NCBI RefSeq assembly: GCF_000715075.1
Contig: NC_134087.1
Span: 128,857,518-128,921,517 of the forward strand
DNA length: 64,000 bases
Direction: 5' to 3'
Origin: Nicotiana tabacum
Lineage: Eukaryota; Streptophyta; Magnoliopsida; Solanales; Solanaceae
A program made the position numbers and the translations under genes. Positions 22,975-34,380 of the stretch are shown piece by piece (within the stretch, counting starts at the first letter, position 1; each line of letters opens with the position of its first letter). Below the pieces are notes generated by a model. The model saw only the letters and a program-made list of their open reading frames with translations, was not told the DNA's origin and did no database searches.

Positions 22975-23885
22975 TGTTGGCCCAAGTAAAGGTTAGTTTT
23001 GAAGACTGACAAAGGAACTCACACATGAACCAGGTCCATCCTAGTAGAGCACAGATATGGACAAACATAAGCATGTGAGATGCACGTAAAGGAGTTAAAC
23101 TTATCTTGAAAGAAATAATATCTCCTGATCCTGATTGAAAAGATTGCATAGTGGATAAGGAGAAGGACTTCTTACTCAAAGAGAACACAGTTTAAGAGAA
23201 GGATGGAGTTAGAGGTTGAGATCAACTAGAACTCTTCCACCAAGGAAGAGTAGCATCAAGATTCTAGTCAATCTCTATTTACTAACTCTACAAATACCAG
23301 TGTTGTTCTCTTTTACAGGTAACACACATAAGCAGAAGTTAAACGTGAATTGAGAGCAAAATAGCAAGGCAATTTTGCAAGCAATTTGTGTGTGAATCAA
23401 GCGTGCAAACCTGAAGCTACTTGAACCCGATAGAAGAACCAGTTCCAAGTGTCTGTCTTTTATTCTAGTTTAATTGTAGTATGTGTTTTTATATTGTACC
23501 TTTTAGATTTATCTAGAAGCAATTGTATTAGGTACTCAGAGTTTTCAAGTTAGAGTTAACTTGAAGTTGTCGCAACAGTTGAGACTGTGTGCTACAACGG
23601 GATTAGAGTTAGTCCTAGGTTTACAAAAGAGTTTTTGTAAATACTGTTTTTGGCTTAGTGATTTTAGTAGAGAGTTTGGGAAAATCCTACTGGAAAGTAT
23701 GTCATGGTTTTTTTCACCTTTTGAACCAGGTGTTTTTCACGTAAAATCTGTGTTTTTTAATTTCTGTACTTATTATTCCGCAATAGTAGTAGTTGGAACA
23801 CATAGAAGAACGAGGTCCTTCCATAATCAGGTTAAGCGAAAAATTGGATACCACACAAATCACCCCTCTCTTGTGTGGTATTGAA
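22975..23885 (+). repeat. LTR of SIRE-like Copia element
   Basis: Starts TGTTGGCCCAAGTAAAGG after a polypurine tract. The right end is uncertain, near the CACCCCTCTCTTGTGTGGTA segment at 23860-23882, because the next recognisable sequence is integrase of a different Copia element at 23903. The partner LTR is not in the window. Confidence 0.6.
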
Positions 23886-24757
23886 GTATAAAACATCAGG
23901 TTCAAACACTTACTATTGTGGATGATTATAGTAGAGTCACATGGACACATTTACTTTCATGCAAAAGTAATTCCTTGTCCATCATTAAGGCTTTTGTTAT
24001 CATGGTTTAAAATCATTTTTATTCTTCTGCTTAAACTATTAGATCTGATAATGCATATGAGTTGGGTAGTAGTTTTGAAGCTTCTTCTTTCTTCTCTGAT
24101 CTTGGGATTTTGCATCAAACTACAATTCCTCATACTCCTCAACAGAACGGAGTAGTTGAAATAAAATACAAATACCTTCTCGAGACTTTTAGAGCTCTTT
24201 TATACAAATCTAAGCTTCCTTTAAAATACTGTGGGGATTGTGTTCTCACTGCCACCTATCTTATAAATAGGTTTCCATCTTATGTGTTGCAAAATTTATC
24301 TCCTTTTGAAAAACTCACTGGTTCTCCTCCTACTTATAAACACTTAAAGTTTTTTGGGTGTCTTTGTTTTGCTACTTCACCCAAACAATGAAGGGACAAA
24401 TTTCAGCCAAGAGCAATTGCATGTGTATTTTTGGGGTATCCCTTGGGCAAAAAGGGATACAAACTTCTTAATCTTTGCTCTCAGTCCATTTTATATTCTA
24501 GAGATGTTGTATTTCATGAGCAGATTTTCCATTATCATTCTACTTCTTCTACTCCTATTTTTTATTTTCTCCCAATTCCCTTTTTATTGAGACTCCCCTT
24601 GTTCAATCTTCCCCCATTCCCTCCCCACCTTGTCCAGTTCCATTTCAACCTTCAGCAGTTGTCTCCGAGTCTTCTCCTGATCTTCCTTCGCCTCATATTA
24701 TTTCCTCTCCGGTTCCTTCTACTGATAGTCATTTTGCTCTTTCTCCTCCCAGTTATA
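23886..24757 (+). pseudogene. Copia pol, left half: integrase core
   Basis: Frame from about 23903: LTIVDDYSRVTWTHLL (first catalytic Asp), IRSDNAYELG (second Asp, ~24050), IPHTPQQNGVVEIKYKYLLE (Glu, ~24160), INRFPS, SPFEKLTG and FGCLCFAT. Stops lie at about 24008, 24029 and 24389. CVFLGYPLGKKGYK and SRDVVFHEQIF follow, then a Pro/Ser-rich linker. The gene is interrupted at 24757 by the Tat element and continues at 35871. The DDE residues remain, but the gene is heavily decayed. Integrase would insert element DNA. Confidence 0.82.
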
Positions 24758-25488
24758 TGTACGCGGTGAAATCAGAAGACTTGATTTCTCGCCGACAAGA
24801 CATTTCGGGAGCATGCCCCGGGACCCCGAGGGTAGGGGGTCGCAACCGAACCCTCGATCTCGGGACTCGTCGAAGCCCGACTCGGGGAAAACAAAGAACG
24901 AAGCTAGGACATAGGGGGAAGTCCTCTAGGAACATGGCTACATCTGACAGGCCCGGCCTATACCGAGCCTATGCTGAAGCATCATGTCAAGCCATCCCAT
25001 CACCATACTTTGTAGCTGATCCCTACGTACTTGTAACCGAGCCTCCTCTCCTATATAAAGGGGACTCGCCCCACCTTGTAAGGGGCTGATGTTGCTCCAT
25101 TTCTCCACAAGTGCAATAATATCTCTCTCTCTCTCTCTCTCTTTTCTTCTTATTGGTTCATCCTCACAGGCTCGAGACCTCTTTAGCATTTATCATTTTC
25201 TTACTTGTTCTTCACCGTATCGTTTAGTATTGGCAATATAGAGCCTTGCTTAATCATACCTCTAACTGTTATCCTATCACCGACCATTCCCGGTAGTCCG
25301 ATCGACCATCTCCGTGCTCGGGCAGCAGGCCCCTTTGGTTTGATTACTGCCTAGCCTTAACTCGCATTTTATCTTTATACTTCACGCTCTTAGCATTAAC
25401 TGCTTTCAAAACTAGCTCGGGAATAGATCACGTATTTTTAGAGTCCCATTTATAAATTTAATTGTTGTTACCATTTTTACGGTAAATA
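24758..25488 (+). repeat. 5' LTR of Tat element
   Basis: Starts TGTACGCGG and ends GGTAAATA (3' copy ends GGTAAACA, so the terminal CA became TA). TATATAAA at 25052-25059 followed by GGGG is a probable LTR promoter. A CT microsatellite lies at about 25120-25142. Confidence 0.88.
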
Positions 25489-25490
25489 GT

Positions 25491-25510
25491 TTGGCACCTA
25501 CCGTGGGGCT
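25491..25510 (+). other. Primer binding site of Tat element
   Basis: TTTGGCACCTACCGTGGGGC starts two bases after the LTR. TTGGCGCC.ACCGTGGGG-like sites are common in plant Gypsy elements. tRNA identity not determined. Confidence 0.6.
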
Positions 25511-25578
25511 AAAAATAATAGTGATTATTTTCTTGCTGGTTTTGTCACACAAACACACATTATCTTTCACACTTTTTC

Positions 25579-26429
25579 TTGCCCAAAGATCCACTCTTTC
25601 ACGGAAGGACGCCCGGCTCAGCTGGTGAGATGGGAAACCGAGACTTTAAAAGCGACAGGGAAGTGGACACGACCAAACCAGAGTCCGGTGCGCCCCCGGG
25701 TTCAAACCGAGCAAAATGGAAGGATCCCCAGCATAGTGTCCATATGATTATCGAAGGAACTAAAGATCGTCAAAGACCCGTGTCCAAACGAATGAAAACA
25801 TCCGCTACAGAAGAGGGACCAGCCCGAAAACGCTTATCCAAAGAAACCCTTATATTCGCCGAAGAAGGCCTCGAAACCATGGGGGAACCGCATAACGATG
25901 TGCTGGTGATCTCATTTCTCTTAAACGACACAAGGATAAAGTGCATGCTTGTAGACCCAAGCAGTTCGGCTAACATAATCAGGTCAGAAGTAGTAGAACA
26001 ACTGGTCTGCTCAATCAAATTGTCCCTACCGCTCGAGTCCTCCACGGTTTCAACATGGTCGGAGAAGAGACGAAAGAAGAGATCACCCTCCCGATCAACA
26101 CATCTAGCACAACCCAGAGCACCGAGTTTCAGGTCATCGATGTCAACATGAGGTACAATTCCTTGCTTGGCAGGCCTTGGATACAAAACATAAGGGCAGT
26201 GCCCTCAACCTTGCATCAAGTAATAAGGTTCCCCACAAGGGAGGGCATCACGATGATATACGGAGAACATCGGGCAGCAAGGGAAATGTTCGTAGTCCAC
26301 CATGAGATGCCAACCCCATACACTCGGCCTCAAACCAGTGGAGAAGCATACAGACTCTGGGAGATTACGAGGAAAATTTCTTTGCCCCCAAAGAATCAGA
26401 TGCGACCAAATCAACAGTCAAAGAGCTAG
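25579..26429 (+). pseudogene. Protease region of Tat element
   Basis: Frame 1 (25579-26050) has a charged leader and HNDVLVISFLLNDTRIKCML, then active-site region VDPSSSANIIRSEVVEQL near 25950, where relatives have VDPGSSANI. A frameshift near 26050 moves to EEITLPINTSSTTQSTEFQV and LLGRPWIQNIRAVPSTLH (~26165-26215). Only a short charged stretch precedes the protease, so most or all of the Gag core and zinc knuckle is deleted. Inactive by shift. Confidence 0.78.
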
Positions 26430-27356
26430 AGCAGACTGTTCTGATCGAGAGCCTCCCAGATCATAAGGTATACCTGGGAACGGGGCTGACCCCCGAACTC
26501 AGGACAGAGTTTATTCAATTTCTTAGTAACAATATCGACTGTTTTGCCTGGTCCCACCTAGATATGATAGGTATCCCACCGGATATAACCTCCCACCGGC
26601 TGAGCGTTGATCCCAAATTCAAACCCGTGAAGTAGAAGAGGAGACCACAATACGAGGTAAAGCACGCCTTCATCAAAGAAGAGGTAACAAAACTTCTTAA
26701 AATTGGATCTATTAGGGAGGTAAAATATCTCGAATTGCTAGCTAACGTAGTGGTAGTACCAAAAAAGGGGAATGAGCTAAGTATGTGCGAGATTATAAAG
26801 ATTCCTTCCTGCTGCCTAATATCAATCGTCTGATCGATGCCACGACCAGTCACGAGACCCTCACATTCCTTGATGCTTACTCGGGGTACAAACAGATCCA
26901 GATGAACCCCGAGGATAGGTAAAAGACGTTGTTTATCATGAAATATGGTACGTATTGCTATATAATGTGATGCCCTTCAGGCTGAAAAATACAGGAGCAA
27001 CATACAAACGCCTAGTTAATAAAATGTTCGAGCAACAAATAGGTAAATCGATGGAAGTATTTATTGACGATATGCTAGTTAAATCCCTGTGTGCAGAGGA
27101 CCATCTGACCCATTTGCAGGAAACTTTCAACATCCTCAGAAGATACAACATGAAGCTCAATCCCGAAAAGTATGCCTTCGGGGTGGGTTCGGGCAAATTC
27201 CTGGGTTTCATGGTCTCAAGCAGGGGGATCGAGATCAACCCCAACAAAATAAGGGCCATCGAAGAAATCGCAGTAGTGAACAATGTGAAAGCCGTCCAAC
27301 GGCTAACTGGGCGGATCGCGGCCTTGGACAGATTCATATCAAGGTCGTTGGAATAA
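26402..27356 (+). pseudogene. Reverse transcriptase of Tat element
   Basis: KELEQTVLIESLPDHKVYLG opens the domain, then FAWSHLDMIGIPPDITSHRL and KFKPVK followed by TAG near 26634. LLANVVVVPKKGNELSMC is followed by a short deletion, so the segment around LNKACPK is missing and the reading shifts. TFLDAYSGYKQIQMNPEDR and a stop follow; the last frame (from 26955) has VMPFRLKNTGATYKRLVNKM and EVFIDDMLVKS, where the catalytic box is FIDD instead of YIDD. The thumb includes NMKLNPEKYAFGVGSGKFLG. Multiple stops and shifts; clearly non-functional. Confidence 0.85.
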
Positions 27357-28556
27357 AGCCACCACTTCTTTGCCCTACTCAAAAGATAGAGCAACTTCGA
27401 ATGGACTCAAGAATGCCAACACACCCTGGAAGAACTGAAACGGTACTTGTCTAGACCACCTCTGCTGCACACGCCCAAGGAGGATGAAACATTGTACCTG
27501 TACCTGTCCATGTTCGAAATAGCGGTGACCCGTGTATTAGTCTGAGAAGATAAAGGTACGTAATTTCCTGTGTATTATGTAAGTCGAACCTTGGGGGACA
27601 CCGAAACCCGGTACCCCCATTTAGAAAAATTGGCACTCGCACTAGTAAGTGCCTCGCGCAAGCTGAAGCCCTACTTTTAGTGCCACCGCATTTGCGTCCT
27701 ATCGACTTATCCTCTTCGGAGCGTACTGCACAAACCTGAGCTGTCGGGTCGACTGGCCAAATGGGCCATTGAACTCGGAGGGTATGATATCGAGTATCCC
27801 TTGTCCCTGAGGTAGAGAAGGAACTTCGGAGCGTACTGCACAAATTTTGTGGCCGATTTTTCGCCATCCCTTGTCCCCGAGGTAGAGAAGGAACTTCTAC
27901 TAAAATCAGGCACGTCCTCCAGGGTGTGGACCCTGTTCACGAATGGTCCCACAAACGTCAGAGGATTCAGACTCGGTATAGTCCTAAAGCCGCCCATTGG
28001 TGGCATAATACGATAGTCTATAAAAACTACAAAGCTAACTAACAATGAGGCCGAATATGAGGCTATGATTGCAGGTTTGGAATTGGCCAAAGGCTTGGGG
28101 GCCGAGGTCATCGAGGCAAAATGTGATTCGCTCCTCTTGGTAAGTCAGGTAAACGGGAGCTATGAAGCCCGGGAAGACAGGATACAAAGGTATCTAGATA
28201 AAATCCAAGTCACACTACCCCACTTCAAGGAATGGACCTTAGTCCATGTACCCCGAGAGCAGAACAGCGAGGCCGATACCTTGGCAAACCTGGGATCATC
28301 TGCTGAGGAGGAAGACTTGCTTCCTGGGGCTATTGTCCAATTAATCAAATTTGTGATAGAGGAAGGTCACGCGGAAATCAACTCCACTAGCCTGATATGG
28401 GATTGGAGAAACAAATACATCGTTTATCTGAAGGACGGGAAACTGCCCGCTGATCTAAAAGAATCAAGGGACGAAAATGGGGCCCTGTATAGGAGAACGC
28501 TCGATGGACCCTTAGCGGTATGCCTAAGACCGGGCGACACAGATTACGTGCTCTGA
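27357..28556 (+). pseudogene. RNase H and second RNase H of Tat element
   Basis: The first RNase H is recognisable in pieces (CQHTLEELKRYLSRPPLL, VYYVSRTLGDTETRYPHLEK, YPLRSVLHKPELSGRLAKWA) with several stops. A scrambled patch lies at 27796-27844 (see findings). The second RNase H begins near 27930 with LFTNGPTNV, where the expected catalytic Asp is Asn. It runs to NNEAEYEAMIAGLELAKGLG, AKCDSLLLVSQVNGSYEA and EQNSEADTLANLGSS with Glu and Asp residues present. It ends at TGA 28554, where relatives have Arg (REIHEGTC), again consistent with CGA to TGA. Confidence 0.82.
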
Positions 28557-29608
28557 GAGATCCACGAAGGCACCTGCAGAAACCACTCCGGGGCAGACTC
28601 CCTAGTCCGAAGGGTAATCAGAGCAAGTTACTACTAGGATCGAATGGAAAGGGACGCCAAGGAGTTCGTCCGAAGATGCGACAAATGTTAGATATTCGCC
28701 CCCATGATTCACCAACCCGGCAAACAACTACATTCCATTTTATCACCATGGCCATTCATGAAATGGGGAATGGACATCGTCGACTTTTTGCCAATGGCAC
28801 CAGGTAAAGCTAGATTCATTCTGTTTATGACTGACTACTTTTCGAAATGGGTGGAAGCGCAGGCCTTCGAAAAAATAAGAGAGAAGGAAGTCATCAACTT
28901 TATATGGGAACACGTCTTATGCCGGTTCGGGATACCATCCAAAATAACATGCGACAACGGAAGACAATTCATGGGGAGCAAGGTAACACAGTTCCTTGAG
29001 GACAACAAAATCAAAAGGATTCTTTCAACACCATATCATCCGTGTGCGAATGGCCAGGCCGAATCCACAAATAAGACGATCATTCAAAACTTGAAGAAAA
29101 AATTAGAAAGCGCCAAGGGAAAATGGAGAGAAACGCTGCCCGAGGTACTATGGGCATATCAGACAACTCCAAAATCAAGCACAGGGGAGACACCTTTCTC
29201 TCTAGTGTATGGTGCTGAAGCACTAATACCAGTAGAGGTCGGGGAACCAAGTGCCAGATTCCGGCACGCCAGAGAAGAGTCAAATCACGAGGCCATGGCA
29301 ACGGCCCTCGAGATGCTCGATGAAAGACAGGAGGCTCGCTGGTTCGAATGGCTGCCCAAAAGCAGAAAACTGAAAGATACTATAACAGGAGAACGAACCT
29401 CCGATATTTCGGAATCGAAGAGTTGGTCCTAAGAAAGGTTACTCTCAACACCCGAAACCCCAATGAAGGGAAACTAGGCCAGAATTGGGAAGGGTCGTAC
29501 CGTGTCATCGAGATAGTTGGCAAAGGCTCCTATAAGTTTGGAACCATGGAAGGCGAGCAACTCCCAAGAAACTGGAATGTGCCAATGCTCAAGCGATATT
29601 ACTGTTAG
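28557..29608 (+). pseudogene. Integrase of Tat element
   Basis: Same frame as the upstream RNase H: EIHEGTCRNHSGADSLVRRV, then stops near 28637 and 28688, zinc part RRCDKC, and the core MKWGMDIVDFLPMAPGKARF (Asp), ITCDNGRQFMGSK (Asp), YHPCANGQAESTNKTI (Glu). The core is open from 28704. A frameshift near 29345 moves to ERYYNRRTNLRYFGIEELVL, GKLGQNWEGSYRV and the usual end MLKRYYC at 29608. All three core catalytic residues are kept, but the zinc region and C-terminal half are broken. Confidence 0.87.
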
Positions 29609-32199
29609 GCAAACCGATCACGAAACCCCACGGGGACCCTCGAGCAAGCATCACACTCTTTTTCCACAATCAGGCTTGTACCCCGAAACAAGTCCCTTAC
29701 CGATAGGATTTTCTAACAAGGAGCCGCCAGCCTATCTGGTTTCAAAATACATCCACTCCTTTTGTTTTATTTCGGATTAAGAACTAACCCTCGTGCAGGC
29801 ACTCAGCCTGAGATACCGGGACACTAACACTATCAGGACGCCTCGAGACCCCCAAAGCATGCCCGTTGTACTCTTTTCCTTCGAACGAGTTTTTCATCCC
29901 AAAAAGAAGGGTTTTTACCAGCAAGATTTTTAACGAGGCAACGACTGCAAAGCTGCTTAAAGGGGAAAACTCCACAGAATTGATCGATGCTACCCTTACG
30001 GACAACTTGCAAACGGCGAGGGGCATTCCCCCTGGGAGCCACCCAATTCGAAGGAAGTAGAGAAATGCCAAAGAAAAAGTTCCTACGGGGAGACGACGTA
30101 TAAGGCCAAATGGTCGATATAACCAGATCCCGCCAGAGCGGAAGCATATATTATTGTATCGGGCAATCAAAAAATATCCTTTTTCTCCCCCATGAAAAAA
30201 AGAGAAAGGCTCCTTCTCGGAGTAAAGCAACATGAAAATTGCCACACTCGAACAAAAATAGGTTGACTCAGCACAAAAATACACGTATTGCGCCAATGGA
30301 TCGGAAAATATCTCCCAAAAGGGGAAAGTCACAGTATACTCTCGACAAAACTCTTCACCAAATACATCCCGAGATACTCGGAGACTTGAACAGATCAGCG
30401 CCCACACGACCCCAGGGTCGGAACTCCGGGCTCACGAAGCTCTCACAATACAAACTCCAAGTTCACGAGAAGCGGTATTCAAGCTTAAACAAACCCGATA
30501 ACTCGGGAACCGTCGCCAATCACCATGCACTGGAAAATCCAAAACTATAAGACCCTAGCGGGAAACCTCAGCATAACCAGATCTATTCTACAAGCTGTAA
30601 GACCTCAATAGGCATGACAAACTGTAAGACCGCAACATGCATGAAAAATCCCGAAGTTTGGGCTATACATCGCATTTGTAAGAATCCCTAAAGGGCATAC
30701 CCTCGATGTAGACGCCTAAACTATCACTAGGGATCAAAAATGGCTACGGCCAAACACATATGACTACGGTCAAATGGTTGATACAGCCAAAATAACATGA
30801 CTCGAGGACGCCCGACTGTCGCTAAAAAATCGCAGGCCACTACTCCGAATATACTTCGGAAAGAACTGGTTAAAACACGCTTCCCTCCATAAGCAAAAAT
30901 GATCTCCGACAATGTCGGCTCCAAAATGCAAGAGCGTCAATCAACTCAACCTACGAGCTATGAACCTTACGAGGTGCTCGAAACATCGCCGACAACGACT
31001 TGAATTCGAGGTTCCTCTGGAACCGACAACGGGTCATACAAAAATATTATAAAAAGACCTTAACAAGCAGAATCAAAGCCTACAAAAGCCCACGGGCAAA
31101 AACAGCATAAGAGCCATTGTCGCTAGCTAAGCAAGCCTACGAGCCTCATATTGAAATGTCTTTACGATCAAACAGCGTAAGAGCCATTGTCGCCAGCTAA
31201 AAAATATTGACAACTTGAGGATTAAAGTGAGCTCGAATCGCAACCCGATTCAGAGACTGGATCCAAAATAGTTAACTATGCAAAGCCTCCGAGCCACATA
31301 CTAAAAGGTCTCAAACAACCAAACGGCATAAATGCCGCTATTGCCGGCCAGAGAATCATGAAAATTTATGGGTCGATTACAGCTCGAATCGCAATGCGAC
31401 TTGGAGACTGGACCCAAAAGCTGCAATATGCCGAAGGGCACGACATAAATGACGCTATCGCCGGCTAGAGAATCAAGGAAATTTATGGGTCGATTACAGC
31501 TCGAATCGTAATGCAACTCAGAGACAAGACCTAGAAGCTGCGACGTGCTTAAGTTATCGGCATGAACACCACTGTCGCCAACCAAAAACTCAAGGAAATA
31601 TACGGGTTGATTATAGCTCGAATCGCAGCGCGACTCGGAGACTGGACCCAAAAGCTGCAATATGCCTAAGGGCATGACATGAATGTCACTATCGCCAACA
31701 GAGTAAACCTCCGAACCAAGCGCCCATAAGGTCACTTCAATCCAAAAGCAAAAAAGTTATCATCATTCACCCACAAAGGCAGGAAAGAGCCTGAAGGTCG
31801 ATTGAAGTGCGAGCCACCATGCAACTCGGGGACTAAGCGTAAGCGGCCAGGCCAGGCACAGAGGCCCCAACACCTGCTCGCATCAAGGATCGCACTAAAT
31901 GACCCCCGGGTCTGTCCTATCCATTCCGGATCTATGAGGACCTCGCCAAACACCGAAACCGGCCTGACCGGTCGAAAGCAACAACAAAGAAAAAGAGAGA
32001 GAAGAAATAAAGCTAAAAATTCTTTCTTATATATTACACGCGCGAAAAGGGCGCATTCTCCATCTACAGGCATGTCCTACGTATATCAGAGACAAAGCAA
32101 CAAAACAGCAAGATCTACACTCTGCGCCAAAGAGCAACAACTTGTCAAATTCGCCCTCCGCAACGTCAACAAGAAGTAACCGAGCGACACGCTCGTCCT
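29609..32199 (+). other. 3' non-coding region of Tat element
   Basis: No coding region supported. It contains GC-richer unique sequence to about 31080 and then the ~120-bp tandem repeats listed next. A set of TCGGCCAAATGG/CGGTCAAATGG-type words recurs near 30105 and 30770. Open frames on both strands here are short and without recognisable domains. Confidence 0.55.
31085..31720 (+). repeat. ~120-bp tandem repeats in Tat element 3' region
   Basis: At least four clear copies of a unit with GCTATTGCCGGCCAGAGAAT, TTTATGGGTCGATTACAGCT, CGAATCGCAATGCGACT and GGACCCAAAAGCTGCAATAT. Copies start near 31330, 31450, 31570 and 31690, with diverged ones at 31085-31300. The centre is nearly palindromic (CGAATCGCAATGCGACTTGG). 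Confidence 0.78.
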
Positions 32200-33982
32200 C
32201 CCTTGCTCGAGCCAGTTCCTTCGAGAGAATGGAGCCCCTTGCACCGACCTCCTCAAGTACCTTTCTCTAGGACCTGCAATGAACGTATTCCTCGATCCTC
32301 TTCTCCCGATTGAGGGCTCGCTTCAGTTCAGCTTGGGCATCAACAACATCTTTCATACGAATCTCCATCTCACGATAAGCCCTGGTTCGGCTTAATACCG
32401 CTTCTGCCAGGGCATCGATTATCTCGGCTCTGACCTTCGAGAGATCGGATTCAAGTCTCCCAATCATGTCCGCCTAAACTTTGGCGTTGTCATGAGTCAA
32501 GTTGAGTTGAGCCTCAAAGGCAGGGACCTTGGCCGAGGTGCTCATCTCCTCTAAAGCTCGAGCCTAAACCTGAGCCCTTAGCTCATCGCAATCAACTCTA
32601 ACGCGATTGACGTCTCCCTTGAGGTACTCTAAGGACTCCGACTTTTTCTGCAACTGATACGACAAAAGGGAATTAGCCTTAAGGTTAGAAGGGGCAAATC
32701 ACGCAATACAGGAAGTTACCTGCTCCATCAAATAGCTCTCACAATTTGAGCTCCGGTGCACCTCATATCGCCAACGCTACAGCTCAACTTTCTTCTCCTC
32801 GCTAAGGAGCCCGAGAGATTCGCCCTCACCCAGAATTTTCTGAAGCTTGGCCCCTTGATGAAATAGCTCAGACTTGAGCCCATCATAGGCCTGCACGAGG
32901 TAGATTTAATAGAGGAAGGAGGACACAGGATATAGGGAAACTGTACATAAAACTCACCACAAAGTGAAGCCGACGGACTTCCTCGAAGTCGGAATACACT
33001 CCTGTTGGTCCTGCCCCTGAGGCCTCGGAAGAACTGACCCCGGGCACAACATATTCTCTCAAAGGAACCATCGGTTGGGAATCAGGCACTCCGGGAGCAG
33101 CAGACTCAAGCGATGCTCTTTCCTCGGAAAAGTGAGCCCGACCAGCGCCACTTAAGGCTCTATCACACCATAGGTGTCGATTTCTCTTATCGCCATCGCC
33201 ACTCGGCCTAGAAGCCGACGACTCTTTCCCCTCTTCGAAAGAACATTGCCCCGTCCTAAGGAACTGCCTGATATCTATAAACAGCACGAATGAACGGGGA
33301 AAGGGTTACCTTAGGTATACAAAGGCAGGACGAAGGCAGCATACGCACATACCTTGGTACCGTGCTCCCCATCCGGTACAGAGTACAGCTCGCCATTTAC
33401 GCTCATCAAAGGATGAATAGGTCACCAGCCTCCGGACCCAGTCAGGTAGGTCATGAACCTCACTCAGCATCCACGAAGTTGCTGCAGCAAGGGAAACAAC
33501 ATTATCATTCAGCTAATTTTCGCTATGTGCTGAATCTGAAAAGGCACCAAAACGCCTCTCTCACGTGCATAATTCCACCCTTCGGAAAATGGAAAAAATT
33601 CCACAGGAATAATATCGGTCGTCCGGACCCGGATAAACCAACTAGCCCACTCTCGATCCTCGCCGTCCTCGTCGTAAAAAACAAAGGGCATGGACGAACG
33701 ACACCTCAGAGTTAGCAGGCCTCGATGATGAAAGGGCCAATATAGCCTGACAAGGTGGTCAAGCATAAATTCAAGCCCGACATTCTCCGCGAAGAATCTC
33801 ATCATCAGCGCTGTTCGCCAAAATGATGGATGGATTTGTGCCATGGTGACCCGATACTTCAAGCAAAAATCAAGCACAACCCTGTCAAAGGGGCCAAATG
33901 CAAAAGGGTATAGGTATACGCTCAAGAACCCATCAGTGGAGTCCGCGATGCCCTGATCTGGGGCAAGTGCCTGCAGTGTCAC
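32200..33982 (-). pseudogene. Antisense ORF of Tat element (spliced, decayed)
   Basis: Read on the minus strand from about 33982. The first block (to 33509) has FLSVYLYPFAFGPFDRVVLD, VTMAQIHPSFWRTALMMRFF, FVFYDEDGEDREWASWFIRV and VEFFPFSEGWN, matching the antisense ORF family reported from Tat elements. Then comes a Ser/Glu/Arg-rich block (33287-32950), an intron with GTGAGT donor at about 32957 and TGCAG acceptor near 32892, AYDGLKSELFHQGAKLQKIL, a second intron 32719-32654 (GTAACT...ATCAG), and a coiled coil (SLEYLKGDVNRVRVDCDEL, MIGRLESDLSKVRAEIIDAL). Several stops. No conventional ATG is seen at the 5' end, which meets foreign-looking sequence. Function unknown. Confidence 0.65.
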
Positions 33983-33984
33983 CC

Positions 33985-34380
33985 CCTCACTCTAGACACA
34001 GTATCTCCTCGCCATCTCCAGGTGTTCCTCTCTTATCAAGGACACCGTCTCCAGAACGAAGTCCCTCGGTTCCTGAACACCAGGAGCAGCTCCCCCGTCA
34101 CCTGCTGAATCAGCCCCAAAGTGGTTCCCATGACTATGGTGAAACTAACTGGTCAAGGCAAAGGCGCGCGCCAACGTTTTTTGCACCTAGAGAGATGAAT
34201 TATCTTGTGCCAAAGCAGAAAGGTAGGTATCTAAAAGTAGTGAAGTCTTTCCAGGGAGAGGTAGCTGCATATATGCGAGAAGCAGCAACAATTCTCATGC
34301 CCGAGGCAAGCCCCGGAAAGCCAATATCCTCGATACAGATTGACGGGTATATATCCGATCCAGAGAGCATCCCCCAATGA
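33985..34380 (+). other. Unidentified coding-like segment
   Basis: A frame on the + strand is open for about 130 codons to TGA 34378-34380. The product is Ser/Pro-rich first (ISSPSPGVPLLSRTPSPERS), then more globular (APTFFAPREMNYLVPKQKGR, SFQGEVAAYMREAATILMPE). Composition changes sharply at both edges: the antisense ORF stops at the left edge and non-coding Tat 3' sequence resumes at the right. I do not recognise the family. It could be a captured host or viral fragment, or chance. Confidence 0.4.

Larger units (their letters stand above)
21318..23885 (+). mobile_element. SIRE/Maximus-like Copia remnant without pol
   Basis: Gag C-terminal part, then directly an envelope-like ORF, a 3' spacer, a polypurine tract and one LTR. 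Protease, integrase and RT are absent. SIRE-type Copia elements carry an envelope-like ORF after pol, so the fusion of gag end to this ORF indicates deletion of the whole pol region. The left end is cut by the Ogre-like 3' LTR. Confidence 0.7.

Noticed and set aside
24431..24769. Hydrophobic Leu/Phe-rich frame that looks like membrane segments
   Set aside because: It is the wrong-frame reading of the T/C-rich Pro/Ser linker of the Copia pol gene.
29784..31735. Several minus-strand frames in the Tat 3' region
   Set aside because: They overlap tandem repeats or non-coding DNA and lack the antisense-ORF motifs seen at 32200-33982.
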